Part shown: piece by piece, positions 7,692-14,163 of the stretch
Position numbering within the stretch: the first letter of the stretch is position 1
Layout of the letters: each line of letters begins with the position of its first letter
From: Candidatus Aerophobota bacterium
GTDB taxonomy: Bacteria > Aerophobota > Aerophobia > Aerophobales > B3-G15
Assembly (NCBI GenBank): GCA_021162265.1
Contig: JAGGZA010000044.1
Location: forward strand, 1 to 34,024
Direction of reading: 5' to 3'
DNA: 34,024 nucleotides
The notes under the pieces: model-generated
Databases searched by the model: none
Seen by the model: only the letters and a program-made list of their open reading frames with translations
What the model was told of the DNA's origin: nothing
Made by a program: the position numbers and the translations under genes

Positions 7692-8674
7692 GAACTAATA
7701 CCTCTCAAAAAATTTTTTATGTCCTCTCCTCTAACATAAATATCCTCAAAATATCGGGTTACATATAGTTCTTCGTCTTTTTCCTGTTTAAAGGAAACAT
7801 TAATTTTTTCTCCTGCGAGCATTCTCACAGCGAGACTGTGAAAGTTAGGTCCAGTTGAACTCGAAAAAGACATCGTCCCTGATATCCGGGGATTCACCTC
7901 TGTTAGCTTGGGAACGCCATTCTTGTCCTCTTTTGCCTGAAAGAAAAAAGGACCACAGAATTTAATACTTTCAGAAACTTTCAGGGCAATACACTCCAGA
8001 GCTTCACTTTTGACAATCTTCCCTTTTACCGATATCCCTGCCCTGGTCTCCATACGTTCTCTTGAGATATGAAAGAGGAGACTACCCTTTCTGTCAGCAA
8101 AGCAATCAACTGTATATTCTCTTCCCTCAAGGTACTCCTGAATTATAGGGTTAGAAACCCTCCTGTAGAAAAAATCAAGCTCCTCCTTGTTTGAAACTTT
8201 ATAAACATCTCTTGAGCCTGAGCCATCTCTTGGCTTTATTATAAGGGGAAAACCTATGTCAATATCCTCTTTTTTGAGAAAGGAGAGGGGCAGGGAAACA
8301 ACTTCTCTCAATTTCAAATAGGTCTTCCACTTATCTCTTGTGATGCTTATCGTTTCAGGAGAGGAAACAAGAACCCTCACGCCTATTTTCTCGAACTCTT
8401 CTTTTTTAATGGAAAAATCATATAGAATAGTGTCAAGTGCAGGCAAAATCACATTTATTTTTTCCTTGCGGCAGATTTCTTTTAATGTGGGGAAAAATAA
8501 ATCATCACTAAAAGGTGGTACAAGATATCCCTGATGAGAAAGATAAAGTCCTGGAGCAAGCCTGTCCCTATCTGCAGAAATTATCTTTATCTTTTTGTCC
8601 TTTTTCAAGCTTTTTATAGCTGCAACTGCCATACCAGAGCCTGCAGGAACAATCAATACCTTATATTTTTTCAT
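7688..8674 (-). CDS. ATP-grasp domain ligase in the nonulosonic acid operon
   Basis: A 328-residue protein of the carbamoyl-phosphate-synthase-large/PylC-like ATP-grasp group. An N-terminal Rossmann-like domain (about 1-110) precedes the ATP-grasp fold: FPLIIKPRDGSGSRDV is the nucleotide-binding loop, EYLEGREYTVDCFAD the hinge and beta strand, and LTEVNPRISGT the Mg-ligand motif with Glu and Asn. The family forms amide-type bonds through an acyl phosphate. It overlaps its neighbours by one and four bases, so it is an integral operon member. No acetyltransferase is encoded here, so one reading is that it attaches an amino acid or other acyl group to the sugar amine; this is inference. Confidence 0.8.
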   Translation of the reverse strand: MKKYKVLIVPAGSGMAVAAIKSLKKDKKIKIISADRDRLAPGLYLSHQGYLVPPFSDDLFFPTLKEICRKEKINVILPALDTILYDFSIKKEEFEKIGVRVLVSSPETISITRDKWKTYLKLREVVSLPLSFLKKEDIDIGFPLIIKPRDGSGSRDVYKVSNKEELDFFYRRVSNPIIQEYLEGREYTVDCFADRKGSLLFHISRERMETRAGISVKGKIVKSEALECIALKVSESIKFCGPFFFQAKEDKNGVPKLTEVNPRISGTMSFSSSTGPNFHSLAVRMLAGEKINVSFKQEKDEELYVTRYFEDIYVRGEDIKNFLRGISS

Positions 8675-9357
8675 TAATTTCCCTGTCCTAAAATTTTTAT
8701 AATCTCCTCAAGTTCCAGAAGGGAAAAGATTGTATAATTTGCCTCATAAGGAGGAGAGACTCTCAAATTCTTATACTCGCCCTTTTTCCTTTTTATTCTA
8801 ACTGTAATTACACCCAGCTTTTTTGCAGCGAAGAAATCCTTCAGGGGATTATCTCCCACGTAAATGGTATTTTCTGTTTTCACCCTTAGTAGAGAAAGAG
8901 TCCTCTTAAAGGAATCCTCATTTTTCTTAGATAAACCTTTCTCAATATCATTTATGGTGATAACTTCAAAAAAGTCTCTTATGCCCAGCGCAGAAATTTT
9001 ATTCCTCTGCGTAGCAGGATAACCATCTGTTATAAGACCGAGTTTTAACCCACAGGATCTCAAGTTTTTCAGAATCACCTTTGCATCAGGATAAAGTGAA
9101 ATTAAAGGTAAATGCTCTCTGTAGATTTTTATAAGATTTTCCACAGGTTCTTTTATACTTAACTTTTTGAGCAAGACATCAAAGTTTTTTCTTCTTAATC
9201 CTCCATCAAAGTCATCTCTTAAAATTTTAAATACTCTATCAGAATTTATCTTGTATTTTCTGGAAAGATACTCTGCGGTTTTTCTAAAACCACTTACTAT
9301 AAACTTTTTTTCCTCGTATAAGGTATCGTCCAGATCAAAAAGAACCGCTTTTATCAT
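8674..9357 (-). CDS. HAD-family hydrolase
   Basis: 227 residues of the haloacid dehalogenase superfamily with a helical cap. Motif I is FDLDDTLYEE (nucleophile Asp8, acid Asp10), motif II LGLITDGYP, a Lys near KRTLSLL, and motif IV GDNPLKDFFAAKKLG with the metal-binding acids. Such enzymes remove phosphate from small molecules. It starts inside the last codons of neuC and overlaps the ATP-grasp gene by one base. NeuB-type synthases of the sialic acid 9-phosphate route need a phosphatase, but the free-sugar route does not; it may instead act on a phosphorylated precursor used by the ATP-grasp enzyme. Substrate not predictable. Confidence 0.82.
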   Translation of the reverse strand: MIKAVLFDLDDTLYEEKKFIVSGFRKTAEYLSRKYKINSDRVFKILRDDFDGGLRRKNFDVLLKKLSIKEPVENLIKIYREHLPLISLYPDAKVILKNLRSCGLKLGLITDGYPATQRNKISALGIRDFFEVITINDIEKGLSKKNEDSFKRTLSLLRVKTENTIYVGDNPLKDFFAAKKLGVITVRIKRKKGEYKNLRVSPPYEANYTIFSLLELEEIIKILGQGN

Positions 9358-10508
9358 TTTATTAAAAAATTATCCTCCAGCATTCTCATAATACGCCCTG
9401 AAGTATCCCCGTCTCCGTAAGGATTCACACAGGAGTTTGCTCTTTCAATAAACTCCTCGTCAAACACCGCTCTTTTAATAGCTTCAATAATCTCTTCTTT
9501 TTTGCACCTGACATCAATCACATTCATAGCTCTCTCTCTACCCTTCTGCCTTTCGCCAATATTAACTACAGGCAAACCAAACGAAGCAGCTTCAATTAAT
9601 CCAGCACTGGAATTACCAACCATAACACTGGCTAAATTCATCAGTCCCAGATATAATTTATAAGGAATGTGACGGTGAATTTGAACAAAAGGAAATTTCG
9701 CATACTTTCTGATAACCTTTATAATTCTTCTTCCTCCCGCATCTGCATTAGGATAGGTAATTATAACCTGAGCTCTTTCAGGACCAATTACTTCCTCACA
9801 AAAGCCAACTACACTTTCACAGATAGTTTCCATATTATCTTCCGATTCCTCAATTTTCTCTGTCACGGGATGGTACGAAACCAAAATTAAAGGACTGGAA
9901 ATTCTAATACCAAGTTTTTGAGCAACATCCCCGGGTTCTGAAAAGTCTTTCTTCCTGATGGCCTCAAGATCAGGTGCTCCCACAATATAGGTCTTTAAAG
10001 GATCAGCACCTATGGAAATTACTCGCTCAAAACATCTTTTGCTGGCAACAAAATGAAAATCAGAAAAAACGGTAATAGCATCACGTATATAGTCATCTAT
10101 AGAACCTGATAAATACCCCCCACCAATATGAGCTATGGGAATATTCAGATGCCTGCAAGCTATAGCACCTGCCAGCATTTCACCTCTATCTCCAAGAAGA
10201 AGTGTTAAATCTGGAGCAATTTTTTCTATAGATTGTGTAATCCCAACAATCCCAATTCCAAACGACTTTGCCATTGCGCTCCCTTCATCACCACACAGAA
10301 GCATGTCCACTCTTTCATCCACGTGGAATTTTTCTTCTACTTCCTTAATTGTATATCCGAACTCAGGAGTTAAATGCATAGAAGTTGCTATAATGTGCAG
10401 TTTAAAATAGGGATGGTCCTTGATGGCTTTAAGTATATAATATGCTCTACCAAAATCAGCTCTGGAACCAGTAATATATAATATCTTCTTTATCGCAGAT
10501 TTCCTCAT
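9354..10508 (-). CDS. neuC: UDP-N-acetylglucosamine 2-epimerase, hydrolysing (NeuC/LegG type)
   Basis: 384 residues, the normal length of the hydrolysing 2-epimerases. ILYITGSRADFGR near the N-terminus and LLLGDRGEMLAGAIA match the GT-B-fold epimerase family, as do HIGGGY, the central YHPVTE and MVGNSSAGLIEAASFGLPVVNIGERQKGRER near the C-terminus. The reaction removes UDP while inverting C2, giving a ManNAc-like or 2,4-diacetamido mannose-type sugar. Its presence together with a dehydratase and aminotransferase indicates the legionaminic (LegG) branch rather than pseudaminic acid, whose PseG is an unrelated hydrolase. The start overlaps neuB by four bases (ATGA). No strong ribosome site is seen, which suits coupling. 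Confidence 0.9.
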   Translation of the reverse strand: MRKSAIKKILYITGSRADFGRAYYILKAIKDHPYFKLHIIATSMHLTPEFGYTIKEVEEKFHVDERVDMLLCGDEGSAMAKSFGIGIVGITQSIEKIAPDLTLLLGDRGEMLAGAIACRHLNIPIAHIGGGYLSGSIDDYIRDAITVFSDFHFVASKRCFERVISIGADPLKTYIVGAPDLEAIRKKDFSEPGDVAQKLGIRISSPLILVSYHPVTEKIEESEDNMETICESVVGFCEEVIGPERAQVIITYPNADAGGRRIIKVIRKYAKFPFVQIHRHIPYKLYLGLMNLASVMVGNSSAGLIEAASFGLPVVNIGERQKGRERAMNVIDVRCKKEEIIEAIKRAVFDEEFIERANSCVNPYGDGDTSGRIMRMLEDNFLIK

Positions 10509-11554
10509 TCTATTTTTTCAGTCAAAACCAGCTCATCTTTCTCTATATCCTGCTTAGCCTTTCTGCCAACGATAAAACCAATGTACCTGGGCTCAATTCC
10601 TGTTCCCGGTCTTTTAATAGCTAACATATCTCCTCTAATAACAGCCCCTCGAGGAATATAACTTTTTGCCACTATACTTTTTCTTACAAGTTTTTTAATC
10701 TCCTCTTCTTTTATTGTTGGTCTTTTTATCCCATCTCCCAGAGCTTTTTCCGTTTCTCTTATAAAATCTATCATCCTTTTAAGTTCCCCGGGTTCAAGAG
10801 AAGCCCTGTGGTCAGGTCCTGGTAGATTTCTGTCTAAGGTAAAGTGCTTTTCAACAACGCATGCTCCAAGGGAAAAGGCAACAGCAGGAATAACAAGACT
10901 TAGCGTATGGTCCGAAAAACCAACGGGAAAACCAAATGCATATCTTAAAGTTCGCAATACATTTAAATTAGCCTCTTCTGGGTATGCCGGGTAATCTGTT
11001 ACGCAGTGAAGAATAACAATATCCTCAACTCCCTCATTTTTGATGATATTAACAGCCTCCTCCACTTCTCCAAGCTTTGCCATTCCTGTGGATAAAATGA
11101 TTGGCTTTTTCTTCTTCGCTATGTGTCTTAAGAAAGGAAGATTTGTTATCTCGCCGGATGGAATTTTAAAAGCTGGAACATCCAGCTCATAGAGCATGTC
11201 AACACTTTCCATATCAAAAGGGGAGGATAAGAATACAATATTCTTCTCTCCTGCATAATCCGAAAGTTCCTTAAAGTCTTCTTTTTTTAGTTCCAGTTTT
11301 TTTATCATTTCATATTGAGATTCCTCGTAATCTCCATCACTTTTCTGATAACCTGCCTTTTTAGCATTCTTTGTTAAAACATTTTCAGCTTTAAAAGTCT
11401 GGAATTTAACTGCATCTGCACCTGCATCTTTAGCAACATCGATCATTTTTTTAGCCAGATCAAGACTTCCATTATGATTTACACCTGCTTCTGCTATAAT
11501 AAAGCAGGATTTTGTCTCTCCAATTAACCTGGTACCTATTTTAACTTCTCTCAT
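10505..11554 (-). CDS. neuB: Nonulosonic acid synthase (NeuB/LegI type)
   Basis: 349 residues, the family length. The TIM-barrel domain has EAGVNHNG (about 22-29), AVKFQTFKAENV, SSPFD, FKIPSGE, GFSDHT and VEKHFTLDRNLPGPDH, covering the phosphoenolpyruvate, metal and sugar ligands known in NeuB. A C-terminal antifreeze-like SAF domain (about 285-349) follows, starting near VAKSYIPRG. It condenses PEP with the mannose-type sugar from NeuC/LegG to give a nine-carbon sugar. ATG 11554 has AAGGAG eight bases upstream and overlaps neuA by 14 bases. Whether the product is Neu5Ac or a legionaminic-type sugar depends on the substrate; the neighbours favour the latter. Confidence 0.93.
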   Translation of the reverse strand: MREVKIGTRLIGETKSCFIIAEAGVNHNGSLDLAKKMIDVAKDAGADAVKFQTFKAENVLTKNAKKAGYQKSDGDYEESQYEMIKKLELKKEDFKELSDYAGEKNIVFLSSPFDMESVDMLYELDVPAFKIPSGEITNLPFLRHIAKKKKPIILSTGMAKLGEVEEAVNIIKNEGVEDIVILHCVTDYPAYPEEANLNVLRTLRYAFGFPVGFSDHTLSLVIPAVAFSLGACVVEKHFTLDRNLPGPDHRASLEPGELKRMIDFIRETEKALGDGIKRPTIKEEEIKKLVRKSIVAKSYIPRGAVIRGDMLAIKRPGTGIEPRYIGFIVGRKAKQDIEKDELVLTEKIE

Positions 11555-12248
11555 CTTTACTACTCCTTACCAAAGCCTCTGCAAAGATAAAGTCAAGTTT
11601 ATCATCTATATCAATACTCTCTTCTAACCTCATAAGATAGGGTAATGTTATGCTATTGTAATAATTTAAGCCATCTTTCAACTTATCTGGAGTATAAATA
11701 AATATTGCTCCATTTAAAAGATACGTTTTTGGCAAATCCTGTCTTCTCTTTTCTGGATAATAATGTTCCAAAACGGGTTTTAGATGATCCTCCTCAATAG
11801 TAAAACACCAATAAGGAGGCTTCTTGGTCTCGCAAACACTTACAACAAAATCGCATCTTCTTGTGAGAAACAGTCTTATCGCCTCATCTATATGATGAGC
11901 TTTACGAAAAGGAGAGGTAGGTTGCAGAAGAACTATTATATCTGGCTCATAATTTTCTTTTTCAAGCTTGCTTAAAGCGTCCAAAACAACATAAGATGTA
12001 GGAATGTCATCACCTGCAAGTTCTCTTGACCTTTCTATTACCTTCGCACCGTACCTCTTCGCAAGCCTGCCTATTACTGCGCTATCTGTAGAAACCACAA
12101 CCTTGTTTAAAAAACGCGACTTTAGAGCTTCACTAATGGTATAGAATATCAAAGGTTTACCATTTAAAAATCTTACATTTTTTCTCGGAACACCCTTTGA
12201 ACCACCTCGAGCAGGAATAATACCTAAAATATTCTTGACCATTCTCAT
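11541..12248 (-). CDS. neuA: CMP-nonulosonate cytidylyltransferase (NeuA/LegF type)
   Basis: 235 residues with the hallmark nucleotide-binding motif IIPARGGSKGVPRKN near the N-terminus, VVSTDS, LLQPTSPFR and LLNGAIFIY. It transfers CMP from CTP to the nine-carbon acid, making the activated donor used by glycosyltransferases such as Maf. The ATG at 12248 overlaps the stop of the MerR-fused dehydratase (TGA at 12247-12245) and is preceded by AAAGGAG; ATG 12242 is an alternative. No extra domain is fused, unlike bifunctional NeuA proteins. Confidence 0.93.
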   Translation of the reverse strand: MRMVKNILGIIPARGGSKGVPRKNVRFLNGKPLIFYTISEALKSRFLNKVVVSTDSAVIGRLAKRYGAKVIERSRELAGDDIPTSYVVLDALSKLEKENYEPDIIVLLQPTSPFRKAHHIDEAIRLFLTRRCDFVVSVCETKKPPYWCFTIEEDHLKPVLEHYYPEKRRQDLPKTYLLNGAIFIYTPDKLKDGLNYYNSITLPYLMRLEESIDIDDKLDFIFAEALVRSSKDERS

Positions 12249-13513
12249 AAAAGGTTCTCCTTTCTTAAAAGATCTTTTATCTGCTTCTTGCTTAAAAAAC
12301 TTCCCTTCTCGGAAGTATAGTGGTTGTTTCCGGTTGAAATATAAGTATCAGGATATGAGTATTTCCCGTTCCCGGATCTGAAAGGAGGAAGAATAATGTA
12401 CATATCCTTCCCTTCAAGCGATCTTCTCTCTTCATCCCCTGTCATCAACTCCTCGTAAAATTTCTCACCAGGTTTTGTTCCAATTTCCTTAATTCCATTA
12501 TTGAAACCCAGGATATCCTCTATTGTCTCCACAAGATCAACAATTCTGACAGCAGGCATCTTGGGAACAAAAACTTCACCTCCCTTAGCCAGAAAACTTG
12601 CTTTAAAGATAAAATCCACAGCTTCATTTAAAGACATCACAAACCTCGTCATCTTCTTACTTGTGAGAGTAACCTGCTTTCCTTCTAAAAGCTGATTCTT
12701 AAACAGAGGAATAACAGATCCTCTTGAACCTAAAACATTGCCAAATCTTACAGTGGCAAATACTGTTCTTCTTTTCCCCTTGTAATAATTTGCTGCAGTA
12801 AAAAGTTTTTCAGCCATAAGTTTTGTGGCTCCCATAGTACTTGTAGGATTTACTGCTTTATCAGTTGATGTAAAGATAACCTTTTCTGCATCTACCTTTA
12901 AAGCAGCATTTATTACATTCTGAGAACCATAAACATTGGTATTAATTGCCTCAAAGGGATTATACTCGCATGAGGTAACATGTTTTAAGGCTGCAAGATG
13001 GAAGACAATATCAACTTCCTCCATAGCCATTTCCAGTCTCTTTGCATCCCTTACATCTCCAATAAAAAATCTTAAATTACCTGCATTATCAAATTCTTCA
13101 GCCATTTCAAATTGCTTTGTCTCATCTCTACTGTAAATCCGAACTACCAGGGGATTCAAACAAAGAAGTCTTCTCGTAAGTTCTCTTCCCACTGTTCCTG
13201 TCCCACCTGTAATTAATATCCTTTTCCCCTGGAAATAATTTCCCTCCCCGGGAAAACTTTTATCCTTTTTTAATTTATTACCATTACCTCCAAGAATTTT
13301 TTTTGCTCCCTTTATAGTATAACCTTTCTCCTTCACAAGTTCCTTTATCTTTAAAAGTATCTTTAAGTCATCCTCTCTGTATCTTCTGTGCATGCCTTTG
13401 CTTCTATAGGGATTGAGAAAATCACCAAACTCCTTTTCCCAGTATCTAAGGGTATAGGGCTTCACTCCTATTCTTCGACATAGTTCTCCTATGCTGATAA
13501 AACCACTATTCAT
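12245..13513 (-). CDS. MerR-type DNA-binding domain fused to a UDP-GlcNAc 4,6-dehydratase (PseB/LegB-like)
   Basis: 422 residues with two unrelated domains in one uninterrupted frame. Residues 5-75 are a MerR winged helix-turn-helix: FISIGELCRRIGVKPYTLRYW, then a wing ending MHRRYREDDL and a helix with GYTIKGAKKIL. A short polar linker (76-94) leads to an extended SDR domain (96-422) with GGTGTVGRE (103-111), STDKAVNP (Asp218, Lys219), Met227 and GATK (Lys231), the active site of inverting/WbpM-like 4,6-dehydratases. The enzyme half would carry out the first step of nonulosonic acid synthesis. The frame can extend to 13582, but ATG 13513 is chosen: GGGAG precedes it, and the sigma-28 promoter at 13542-13568 overlaps the extension. 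It heads the sugar operon. Confidence 0.9.
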   Translation of the reverse strand: MNSGFISIGELCRRIGVKPYTLRYWEKEFGDFLNPYRSKGMHRRYREDDLKILLKIKELVKEKGYTIKGAKKILGGNGNKLKKDKSFPGEGNYFQGKRILITGGTGTVGRELTRRLLCLNPLVVRIYSRDETKQFEMAEEFDNAGNLRFFIGDVRDAKRLEMAMEEVDIVFHLAALKHVTSCEYNPFEAINTNVYGSQNVINAALKVDAEKVIFTSTDKAVNPTSTMGATKLMAEKLFTAANYYKGKRRTVFATVRFGNVLGSRGSVIPLFKNQLLEGKQVTLTSKKMTRFVMSLNEAVDFIFKASFLAKGGEVFVPKMPAVRIVDLVETIEDILGFNNGIKEIGTKPGEKFYEELMTGDEERRSLEGKDMYIILPPFRSGNGKYSYPDTYISTGNNHYTSEKGSFLSKKQIKDLLRKENLL

Positions 13514-13541
13514 TGAATTCTCCCGAGAGCTCATTATTTTT

Positions 13542-13568
13542 TTATCGGCAAAACAATAAATTACTTTA
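13542..13568 (-). promoter_or_regulatory. Sigma-28 (FliA) promoter of the nonulosonic acid operon
   Basis: On the minus strand TAAAGTAA (13568-13561), 11 bases, GCCGATAA (13549-13542): exact consensus spacing and a perfect -10. The predicted start near 13535 lies just upstream of the chosen ATG 13513 and its GGGAG site. This ties glycan synthesis to the flagellin class of genes. Confidence 0.85.
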
Positions 13569-13603
13569 ACTTTATAATGCAAAATTTATACCGGATTATT
13601 CTA

Positions 13604-13621
13604 TCCTGATTTTCTTCAGGA
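13604..13621. promoter_or_regulatory. Inverted repeat, possible operator in the divergent promoter region
   Basis: TCCTGA, six bases, TCAGGA: a perfect 6-bp dyad ending five bases before the -35 box of the plus-strand promoter and about 36 bases upstream of the minus-strand sigma-28 -35 box. Position suits a regulator acting on one or both promoters. The MerR domain encoded next door is a candidate binder, by inference only. Confidence 0.35.
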
Positions 13622-13626
13622 AATAC

Positions 13627-13655
13627 TTGATAACCTGACATGCTTTTGGTATAAT
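13627..13655 (+). promoter_or_regulatory. Sigma-70-type promoter of the coiled-coil gene
   Basis: TTGATA (13627-13632), 17 bases, TATAAT (13650-13655), with a TG extended -10 at 13647-13648. This is close to the housekeeping consensus and well spaced for a start near 13662, leaving a short leader with GGAG before ATG 13683. Confidence 0.8.
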
Positions 13656-13682
13656 ACAGAAAAGAAAAATACGGAGAAAGAT

Positions 13683-14045
13683 ATGGGAGTTTATGAAAAT
13701 GTAAAAAAAGCCTTACAGGACATTGTGGCACCAGAATTACAATCCTTACGGGGAGAGATTAAAAGGCTTGATGAGAAGATAGATTCGTTGAGAGAGATTG
13801 AGATTAAAAGGCTTGATGAGAAGATAGATTCGTTGAGAGAGATTGAGATTAAAAGGCTTGATGAGAAGATAGATTCTCAGTCAAGGGGAATTAATGACAG
13901 GATAAATTCTCTGCGAAATGAAATTTTATCAGAGATAAAAAGATTGGATGGAAAGATAGACTCACTTGATTCTCATTTACGGATAGCAATTGATATTCGT
14001 GAAAGACTGGCTAAAGTTGAGGCAAAATTTGCCGGCAGTTCTTAA
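13683..14045 (+). CDS. Repetitive coiled-coil protein of unknown function (120 aa)
   Basis: No named family recognised. After MGVYENVKKALQDIVAPELQ the protein is nearly all charged helix built of EIKRLDEKIDSLREI units: two exact 15-residue copies, a third truncated after KIDS, and a degenerate fourth (EIKRLDGKIDSL). It ends in a hydrophilic helix with DIRERLAKVEAKF. Fifteen residues over four turns suits a coiled coil, probably oligomeric; there is no signal peptide or membrane segment. Similar small DUF-type helical proteins occur in many genomes without known function. It has its own strong promoter and a GGAG site, and is the only plus-strand gene between the glycan operon and maf. Its 3' end faces the maf terminator. 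Confidence 0.75.
   Translation: MGVYENVKKALQDIVAPELQSLRGEIKRLDEKIDSLREIEIKRLDEKIDSLREIEIKRLDEKIDSQSRGINDRINSLRNEILSEIKRLDGKIDSLDSHLRIAIDIRERLAKVEAKFAGSS
13755..13876 (+). repeat. 45-bp tandem repeat inside the coiled-coil gene
   Basis: Two identical 45-bp units (13755-13799 and 13800-13844) are followed by a third that matches for about 31 bases from 13845. Identity at DNA level, including synonymous positions, shows recent expansion by slippage or recombination, in frame (15 codons per unit). A more diverged unit lies near 13933. Confidence 0.95.
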
Positions 14046-14076
14046 TAAATCTTAATGAATTCTTTGGTGTCTCAGG

Positions 14077-14110
14077 TAAAAAGAGTTTTGCTTTAAAATA
14101 GCAAACTCTT
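14077..14110 (-). terminator. Intrinsic terminator after maf
   Basis: Inverted repeat 14081-14110: AAGAGTTTTGCT and AGCAAACTCTT pair with one bulged base around a TTAAAAT-type loop. On the minus strand the stem is followed by a T run (14082-14078). It closes the fliD-fliS-maf transcription unit. The stem is symmetrical, so it may also slow transcripts from the convergent coiled-coil gene. Confidence 0.7.
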
Positions 14111-14163
14111 AGAAAACTCCCTGATTATGTAAGAAAAATAACACTCTAAAAAATAAGTCTTTG

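Noticed and set aside
13514..13582. N-terminal extension of the MerR-dehydratase to 13582
   Set aside because: It would cover the sigma-28 promoter and its predicted start site, and GGGAG directly before ATG 13513 supports the shorter protein.
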